Origin: Procambarus clarkii
Lineage: Eukaryota; Arthropoda; Malacostraca; Decapoda; Cambaridae
Direction of reading: 5' to 3'
Assembly (NCBI RefSeq): GCF_040958095.1
Contig: NC_091165.1
Coordinates: 28,142,998 to 28,206,997 of the forward strand
DNA length: 64,000 nt
How positions within the stretch are numbered: position 1 is the stretch's first letter; the number at the start of each line of letters is the position of its first letter. Shown piece after piece: positions 56,426-64,000 of this stretch. Below the pieces are notes generated by a model, which was not told the origin of the DNA, did no database searches, and was given only the letters and a program-made list of their open reading frames with translations. The translations under genes and the position numbers were made by a program.

Positions 56426-59400
56426 GCTTCTCTGAGGTACCTCGTCCTCACAGTCTTTCTCACGCTCTTGAGTCCTCTCACCCTCACAGCTTCTCTGAGG
56501 TACCTCGTCCTCAAAGTCTTTCTCACCCTCTTGAGTCCTCTCACCCTCACAGCTTCTCTGAGGTACCTCGTCCTCACAGTCTTTCTCGCCCTCTTAAGTC
56601 CTCTCACCCTCACAGTTTTCCCTTACCCTCTTAAGTCCTCTCACCCTCAAAATCCCCCTCGTCCTCAGAATCTTCTCGCCCTCAAACTCTTCTCGCCCTC
56701 AAACTCATTCTTCTCTTCGTCCTCAGTCTTTCGCACCCTCAGCCCTCAGAGACATTCTCGTTCTCCTTGCTCTTACAGTATTATTCCTTGTTCTCCTTGC
56801 TCTTACAGTATTCCTCGTTCTCCTTGCTCTTACAGTATTCCTCGTGCTCCTTGCTCTTACAGTATTCCTCGTGCTCCTTGCTCTTACAGTATTCCTCGTG
56901 CTCCTTGCTCTTACAGTATTCCTCGTGCTCCTTGCTCTTACAGTATTCCTCGTGCTCCTTGCTCTTACAGTATTCCTCGTGCTCCTTGCTCTTACAGTAT
57001 TCCTCGTGCTCCTTGCTCTTACAGTATTCCTCGTCCTCCTTGCTCTTACAATATTCCTCGTCCTCCTTGCTCTTACAGTATTCCTCGTGCTCCTTGCTCT
57101 TACAGTATTCCTCGTTCTCCTTGCTCCTACAGTATTCCTCGTTCTCCTTGCTCTTACAGTATTCCTCGTCCTCCTTGCTCTTACAGTATTCCTCGTCCTC
57201 CTTGCTCTTACAGTATTCCTCGTCCTCCTTGCTCTTACAGTATTCCTCGTCCTCCTCACCCTCAGTATTTTCCTCATCCTCGTCACCCTCAGTATTTTCC
57301 TCCTCTTCCTCACTCTGTCTTTTCTCTTGTCTTCCTTACCCCTCACAATCTTCCTTATCCTCCTTACCCTCTGCCTCTTCCATGTTCTTTACACTTTCAG
57401 AGTGTTCCCTTGTTCAATCCCTCACATTCTTCCTTGTGCTGTTCACTTTCAGACTTCCTTGTCCTCCTCGCCTCTCAGTCTGCATTGCCCTCCTCATCTT
57501 CATAGTCTTCTTTATCCTCACCACCTTTACAGCCTTCCCCATCCTTCTCACCCTTTTAGTCTTCCTCATCCTCCTCCTCACCCTCAAAGTTTTCCTCATC
57601 CTAGTCTCCCTCACAGTCTTCCTCATCCTCCTAATCCTTACTCATTATCTTTACAGTTTCCTCATCCTTCTCACACTCTCATTTCTCCTCCCAGTCTTTA
57701 TTGTCCCCTTCGCAGTCTTCCTTGTCTGACTCCCAATCTTCCACATCCTCCTCACAGTTTTCTATGTTCTCACAGTCCTTCTTGTCCTCACAGCTTTTCT
57801 TTTATCCACATCCTCATGGTCTTTATTGTCCTCACAGCCTTCCTCAGTTTACTCATCTTACTCATCCTCCCATTCTCCTCATCCTGCCTTTTTATACACT
57901 TTCTTTAAAACTAACTTTGGTACCATAATAATTAAATAATCAGGTAAATTCTGGTAAATGGAAATTTGGGGCACTGCAGCACTTTGTTCATTAGTGAAGA
58001 CAGTGTGTAACTATAGATAGAGTGCATATCAAGAAATTCAAAGGAAGTGTTTGCAAATTTTGGGATATTCAACTATCATATAGAAGAGTAAAACCAGATC
58101 ATCACTCATTGATTGAACAGTGAATTCCTGCTCAAATGAAAGGATTATGTCCAGTCCCTTAAATAAATCTGATTTTAGCACTAGTATTTTATTTAGTTGC
58201 TCATGCGAAGAGGTTGTGTACCTTCTATATAATATATTAGTGCAAGTAGTAACTCACACCATTGCTCGCCAAAGTATCACCTGCATACTTCTGTATACTC
58301 AACCAAATACATATATTCTCTTAGTGTCTGTGTTTATTGTCACCATACTTTACATAACAATAGAACCGTTACATTGGTTCTACTTATTCTACTTGCACAA
58401 TACTACACCGTATTGTATTCAACAGTATACAGTATGTCCTTAAGTTAATCAAACACTTATATATGGTATAATTCTGTGATATTTGTGAATCAAATAGACA
58501 TCTTATAATGCATTTGTATAATACATTTTATATATGTTTTTATTTAGTGACCAATAATTGAAAATTCCATTACACTATTATTTGATTACTCTTACTATAT
58601 TTTCCTTTGATAAATTTGGCACTATGACCCGCCCACTCGTCTCTTCCCCCCCCCCCCCCCCCTCAACACACACACACATATATACATAACCAAACTGCTT
58701 ATTGTCTCCCACCTACCCACTCACTCACATCCTCCATACCCACCCACAAACCACCTACCAATGCATGCACCCTCCCACTCACACACCTCCACACACCCAC
58801 CCACTCACACACCTCCACCCACTCGCACACCTCCACACACCCACCCACTCACACACCTCCACACACCCACCCACTCACACATCCATCCACTTACACATCC
58901 ACACATTCACCCACTTGCACACCCACATCTTGCTTAAAAAAAAAATTGTACAGGGATTTCCTTGAATGTGGGGAACTACTTTAAGGTACATCTGATGGAG
59001 CTTCAGCTCAGAAATAAGGTGTTGAGTTATTGAAATATTACTTTCTAGGCATTCCTTCAAGTACTCCAATTCCCACCCTTTTTAACTCTTTGCTTAGCTT
59101 GCTGAGGAGGTCTGGGCTTAGTGGGTGACAGCTCCTTCTGACCCTGTTGCCTAGTAGGGTGCTGCTATTTTGTAATGGAGGACAGTAGTGTAAGTGGTAA
59201 TAGTTGTTACCAGAGTGCTATCTTGCTGAGATGTCTTCCTCCTACTGAGCCACATCGGCCATAGGCATCCTGTTGGGTTTACTGGAGACTAGGGGTCAGA
59301 ACCTAGCCCCTGCCACCCTCCCTCATAATGGCACAGGGAACTTGGGATTGTTATGATCTCCCATGCCAAGAAAAAGCATCCAGAAAGTAAGGCAAGGCAG

Positions 59401-62400
59401 TACAAATTGCAAGATTCACATAAAATTAACCACCAAAACAGATAAACAACACTGCAAAAAGATTCATTCAAATTCAAATGATTCACTTAAAACTAACTCA
59501 ATGTCCCTAGCACAAATGACCACCTACAGGTGGTTCCCAGGAGTTCCAGGCTTTCATCCTAGCAATGAGTCAATCCTGTCACTGATGTCTAAACAATTAA
59601 ACATTCCTAAGTCACCAGGACATAGCAAATCCCACATCTATTCAAAGGAAAGTGTAGGCCATCTTTTGGATGTTGTCCTGTGGGGTGCCATTTGTTTGTG
59701 TGCCATTCTTAACCTTTAGTATTTGCTTCATCTGCATGTGTTCATAAGCCTGACTTGTTGTGTGGACTTGGTCTAATCTTCGCTACAAGCTGCATGCGTT
59801 TAGGGCGGCTCTTCTTTAAGCACTTGTTTAGTGTTACCCCTGCATTGACTGAATAACTTCTCTGGTGTGTTCTGGAGTTCACTCTCGAAAGGACAGGCCA
59901 TCAGAGTGGAGAACTTCACCTTGAGCAGTGGAAGAGTCTCTGACTCCTCAGTGTAACTCTGTGGTTAGGAGCATTCGGGATACTATTGTTTTTGGGTGGT
60001 CATGGGGTCGCATGCTTGTTCATATGCCGCACTACTGATGCTCTTTGTAGCTGTGTTCATGCCAGCTTGCTAGGTTCAGGTTCTTGGCGAACTGGTAGAA
60101 GTCCCAGTTGGTTCTGTCCCAGATTCTGACATGGTTGGGCCTGGTTTGGGATTCTTAGTTGGCCTCTCTTTCCCTTATGGTACATGAGTTTATGGCACTG
60201 TAGCAAGCCCTTCAATAGGTTCATCTTCCTCTGGGTTCCATTTTCCAATTCCACTCTGGATGTTCCCTTGTGAGTCATTCGTTTATTTGTTGAACTACAG
60301 GCAATCATTTCACGCCTTCCTTCTTTGAACGTGGACTCTGCACGAAGCTCAGCTTTTGAATTCTTGGGGTTTGGTTCTGTGCGGATGATGTGCGAAGTGT
60401 GTCCAACTTTCTTCTGGATGGTTATCTCGTTTCTGTCCCATTTCCATGGAGTGGACCATCAACGATGCATCCTTTTGCGAAATGTTTGGTCACCCCGAGA
60501 TGGACTTCTTCACATTAGCATGAAACCCACCGTTTCCCTCCTGTGTGGCTCCATTACCTGACCGTGAGGCTGTTATGGTGGATGCTTTTTGGCTAGACTA
60601 GTTGAGAGGGGATTCGTCTATCTTATCCCTCTCACTTCAGTTGCTGCTATGATATTGTCCAGGTTGGAGATGTTTTCAGGGAAGGTGATTCTTCTGGCTC
60701 CTTGATGGCTGGCTCTGCCTCTTTCAGCAGATCAGCATGGTGACATACCTTGTTGGTTCAACCTTTTCCACCACAGTTGTTTATATTGCCTTGCTTACTC
60801 TCTGGATGCTTTCTTAGTGTGGGGTGATCGTAATACTCCCTAGCTTCATGTGCATCAGTGAGAGGGGGTCAGGTTCTGGCTTTGCTCCTCGGTAGGCCAA
60901 ACAGGTCTCAAATACACGAAGGGATTTTTTCTCCTTAAATAAGCACATTCAGAAGTTTTTCATTTTGATCAACATTCTATTTTTGGAAATTGCATATTTG
61001 GTTATTACTTAAAATATTTATAAAGAAACAATGTGATCATTTGCATAAAGATACCAATGAAAAAAGAAACTTCATCCTAAACTTATAACATCTTCTTAAA
61101 GAATCCAGTAAACAGTATCAGCTGTGTATTCTTAAATAAATTATCCTATGCTCACATGCTCTAAACAGTCATTTAGTCCCACAACACACTCCTGTCTTTC
61201 TTAATATATTCAATTTTTTTCACTAGCAATTCAGCATTGTGGACATCGCAACAAACTTGACCCATCGCTTCTCTGTTTTAAGTGGCCTTTCTGTCATCTC
61301 CTTTGTCTCTGCACCTGCCAATGAGTCCAACCGGCGACCATGGTCCAGAGTATCAAGGAAAAGGTAATTAACTTTTGAGTCATCAGTTCTTCCTTCTGAA
61401 GATTTGATTGATATAATGAACCATCTTTGGATAGTTTCATCAATGTTCACCATCTTCATTTAAACCCAGAAGATGTGTAATTTATAGCATTTTAAAAGAT
61501 TTGTCATGCTTAAATCTTTCAATAGTTTGCATACTTTGACAGGAATATATAGCAAGCTTATTGCGGTCTTTGTATTGTCAAGAAAGTATTGTTTAATGGG
61601 ATTTGTGTGCATGTCCAACTACTTCAAACTACTACAATATATTCATAAATAGTTTTAAGGATGTTATTTTACCATGATTTTTTTAAACTGTAGATCAACC
61701 TTAAAAAAAGGGTATGTGGGTACATTTATTTACAATGGTATACACACCTACAAACAAATCAGTAGGAAGGTAGATCTTGATAGGTAACTACATTATTTTA
61801 TCTTGTTCAGATGGCACCAGTCAACTCTTGAGAATGAGTATGCACACAGCAAAACTGTGTGGCCAGTAGCCCAGACTGAAGCCCTCTTTCTCCCAGAATT
61901 CCCTGTAGGCATAGAGGAAAAGCTGAAACTAATTGTAAGTATTATAAAAAACTGAATAAAATTGTAGTTAATACTTGGCATTCACAGTTCATTCTCTTCC
62001 CAGCACCCCAAAGTGATCCAGGCACGAGCTGGTAAATGAATTTGTGCACAAATGTTCATAAACATTTTCCATTAGTACAGCTGTTTATTGTTGTGTTGGT
62101 ATACATAGTGAAATCACAAAAAATGTAATGGATCTATAAGTTAATGATGAGGCTATATGAAGGAATTGAAACTGTGTGTGCTGAGGTGTACAGAATATTT
62201 CTTCTGAGCTAATACTATATCATGTAATTGATCCCATAGTTAATATCTTGCTCTCACAAGGACATGGCATTAAAGAAGTATTAGTGCTAGGCATATGCAG
62301 TATTTGGGTTCGTTCGATCACCACTACATGAATGCATGATTCTTTTGATTTCCACAGATCTCGCTTGAGTGTTGACATGTTTTGTTATGTACAAACTATT

Positions 62401-63692
62401 TGTCGGAAACCTGCATATCGTCTTTACTGCACATAAATTAAACGTGTATGATCTTTTTATAATACTGTATCTAATTATAGTACTATGCAATAAATGTATT
62501 TTTGCATGTGTCATATGAGTAGCTATTCTCTACTCTTACTATTCTTGGAGCATGAAAAAGCTACTGTTCCCTGGTGATATATAGACTTACGTGGCTTCCG
62601 TGAGAAAACTAAATGCATACTTTTCCATTCTCGGTGTGCTTTCAGAGGACATCAAATGTTTACTTGTGTGTATGTATGTACTCATCTAGTTGTGCTTGCT
62701 GGGGGTTGAGCTCTGGCTCTTTGGTCCTGCCTCTTAACTGTCAATCAACACATACAATGATGTATGTGTGTGTACCCATCCATCCATCCACTCACCCATC
62801 TATCTATCCCTCTATCTTGCCATTTATTTATCATTATCTTGTAAGGGAAGAAGAACTGATGGAAAATCACTTATTCTTAATAACTCAGTATGTAATATTA
62901 TCAAACAGATTATCATCTTCCTTACTTTTATTATATGTATGTTACTTTAAATCAGAAATATAGAACAAGGTGTTTATTATAAACACCTCACACGCCAGCA
63001 CCATAATTTGAATTGGCAATACAGTACTGTACTGTACTTAAAACAACCACAATGCTTGCATTATATTTACTGGGAAACACAGGAAATAGGACAATACAAA
63101 CTCAAGACAAAACATTTAGAATAATACACTAATAACGAAAGGTAGACTATATACCAGTCATTAAAATCTATTCATCTGTCCATCCATATATCCATCCATA
63201 TAGTAGTAGTAGGCATCCATCAGTCTCAGGAGACTAAGGTGCTGTGCTCTGGTTGTCGGTCTGAAGTGGCCTCACCAGGGCGCAAAGCCAGGGTAGGTTG
63301 ATACGGAGGAGAAGCTGTTACACAGGCAGCAGGTCCCCCTCTCCACGTCACCGAAAGATTCCAATGGAAAGGTTTTCGGTATCCTTAAATCCTCGGTATA
63401 AATAATCCTTTCGGTTATTCAGTCAGTATCATAAGAAAAAGAACTTGTTGAAAAGTTTTTGAAAATATTTAGCCGTGTAGATGGTGGACAGTGCTAAAAA
63501 TCATTGGGAAGGGGAGGGGGGGTCTGAATGGGACCTTGGCATGCTATTCCCTTTTGAATTCTGGCAATGCTAACCAGCCTATGTTCATCCCACACCCCAG
63601 ACCATTCCATGTGCCAATTTGGGTGAGCCTGGCCCCAACCGTGTGGCCTTCAACTTTTAACAGACAGGCAGGCAGACATTTTCTACATAGAT

Positions 63693-63761
<69 letters not shown>

Positions 63762-63923
63762 ATGCACATTGCTACAGTGAAGTTTTATTTTTGTTCATTG
63801 GTTTCCTTTAATGTATTCCAGTTCTTAGGTGAAGTTAGCAGAGGAGCATTTGGACAGGTATTCCATGTTAAATGTGCCACTACCAACAAGGAGTACGCCA
63901 TGAAAGTCCTCTCAAAATCGCAG
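56264..63923 (+). CDS. AGC-type Ser/Thr kinase, 5' part (S6KL/RPS6KL1-like candidate); runs off the right edge
   Basis: Three well-supported exons (61227-61363, 61811-61934, 63822-63923) splice in frame and end at the start of a kinase domain: FLGEVSRGAFGQVFHVKCAT then KEYAMKVLSKSQ, with the ATP-binding Lys in AMK and a glycine loop SRGAFGQV. Upstream reads NRRPWSRVSRKRWHQSTLEN then TVWPVAQTEALFLPEFPVGI, which I associate with the S6KL family from memory; the rest of the kinase lies outside. A start at 56264 is tentative. I give no symbol because the catalytic core is not in view. Confidence 0.6.
56428..56616 (+). repeat. 63-bp tandem repeat, three copies
   Basis: Each unit has 'ttctctgaggtacctcgtcc', then tcacagtctttctc. 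Contains both donor-like gag|gtacct and acceptor-like ctcacag. Confidence 0.92.
56757..57250 (+). repeat. 27-bp minisatellite of acceptor-like units, about 18 copies
   Basis: Unit 'ctccttgctcttacag' plus tattcctcgtg: a pyrimidine tract with CAG every 27 bp. Lies in intron 1 of the kinase gene. As 27 is a multiple of 3 and the unit lacks stops, long ORFs appear in several frames. Confidence 0.93.
57251..57910 (+). repeat. CT-rich degenerate tract
   Basis: Diverged ttcctcatcctcctcaccctc-like units continue from the 27-bp array. Confidence 0.8.
57911..58650. other. Intron stretch, nothing recognised
   Basis: AT-rich; ends with a C run at 58646-58662. Confidence 0.4.
58700..58930 (+). repeat. 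(cacacacctccacacaccca)n low-complexity repeat
   Basis: Degenerate cacc/ccactcacac units. Confidence 0.85.
59800..60900 (+). mobile_element. Fossil DIRS-type retroelement fragment, broken
   Basis: The stretch around 60330-60800 resembles the RNase H end of DIRS-type pol known from crustaceans. It is a partial copy with several breaks and no termini recognised; possible relatives of its sequence extend left towards 59090. Age cannot be set without other copies, but decay suggests it is not recent. Family call is from memory of the domain's pattern. Confidence 0.4.
61227..61363 (+). CDS. Kinase gene exon
   Basis: Encodes QFSIVDIATNLTHRFSVLSG then NESNRRPWSRVSRKR. Acceptor tttcactag, donor gtaatt, ends phase 2. 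Confidence 0.7.
61364..61810. other. Intron stretch, nothing recognised
   Basis: AT-rich intron between two kinase exons. Confidence 0.4.
61811..61934 (+). CDS. Kinase gene exon
   Basis: Encodes WHQSTLENEYAHSKTVWPVA then LFLPEFPVGIEEKLKLI. Acceptor cttgttcag, donor gtaagt, phase 2 to 0. Confidence 0.8.
61935..62675. other. Intron stretch, nothing recognised
   Basis: No exon or repeat identified. Confidence 0.4.
62680..62757 (+). repeat. Interspersed repeat fragment (ctagttgtgcttgctgg family)
   Basis: Matches 660-740 and 6315-6390. Followed by a (catc)n-like run at 62775-62815. Confidence 0.65.
63195..63330 (+). repeat. Interspersed repeat (catccatcagtctcaggaga family), copy 2
   Basis: See 20405-20560; about 85-90 % alike by eye. 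Confidence 0.75.
63698..63756. repeat. (TA)n microsatellite
   Basis: Two TA runs separated by ttat. Confidence 0.95.
63822..63923 (+). CDS. Kinase gene exon: start of the kinase domain
   Basis: 34 codons, FLGEVSRGAFGQVFHVKCAT then TNKEYAMKVLSKSQ: glycine loop and ATP-binding Lys. Acceptor gtattccag, donor gtatga, phase 0. The rest of the kinase is beyond the window. Confidence 0.88.
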
Positions 63924-64000
63924 GTATGATTGTTTTCTCTACGATTATTCTTATTTTGGGGTTTATCATCAAAACTTTTAATAAACTGAAAAACTTATTA

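Noticed and set aside
56369-57908. Frames of 378, 320, 354 (plus) and 207 (minus) codons
   Set aside because: Produced by the 27-bp and 63-bp CT-rich repeats, whose lengths are multiples of 3; no conserved domain and no supporting splice context.
59363-59719. 118-codon + strand frame
   Set aside because: No recognised domain, no splice support, and it lies in a repeat-derived part of an intron.

Overview
The window is eukaryotic nuclear DNA: long introns with GT..AG borders, AATAAA signals, and heavy loads of non-LTR retrotransposon tails, tRNA-derived SINEs, MITEs and minisatellites. The protein-coding content is arthropod-like, and several repeat families resemble those I associate with decapod crustaceans, so a decapod such as a crayfish is the best guess. 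I cannot confirm the species from sequence alone.

Three genes lie on the + strand. (1) 351-27573 is a lysosomal alpha-mannosidase (GH38, MAN2B1 type). I could place 21 coding exons joined in frame, giving about 1018 residues against about 1011 in the human enzyme. It has two special features. A 43-bp minisatellite copies the intron 2/exon 3 border nine times. The exon carrying the acid/base aspartate is present in two alternative copies (11790-11923 and 15205-15338), both 134 nt, which frameshift if spliced together. (2) 35562-50682 is a secreted modular trypsin-like protease of 13 exons and about 1468 residues: signal peptide, three ShKT domains, a Cys-pair/Thr-Pro/poly-Pro region, a large N-glycosylation-rich six-residue repeat, and a trypsin domain with an intact triad but no visible activation motif. 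(3) From about 56264, running off the right edge, lies the 5' part of an AGC-type protein kinase, probably of the S6KL/RPS6KL1 kind; only the start of its kinase domain is inside the window.

Layout: 1-350 5' region; 351-28900 mannosidase with its 3' UTR; 28900-32328 intergenic, with a LINE fragment and minisatellites; 32329-35380 a hAT-like DNA transposon with nested SINEs, ending just before the protease gene; 35390-50930 protease; 50930-56260 intergenic, repeat-rich; 56264-64000 kinase gene, whose first intron holds a long CT-rich acceptor-like minisatellite and a broken DIRS-type retroelement fossil.

The genes show no sign of working together; they are neighbours on one strand. The most unusual observations are the duplicated catalytic exon, the array of nine splice acceptors of which only the last keeps the frame open, the domain architecture of the protease, and a recurring two-hairpin repeat whose stem sequences differ between subtypes while the fold is kept.
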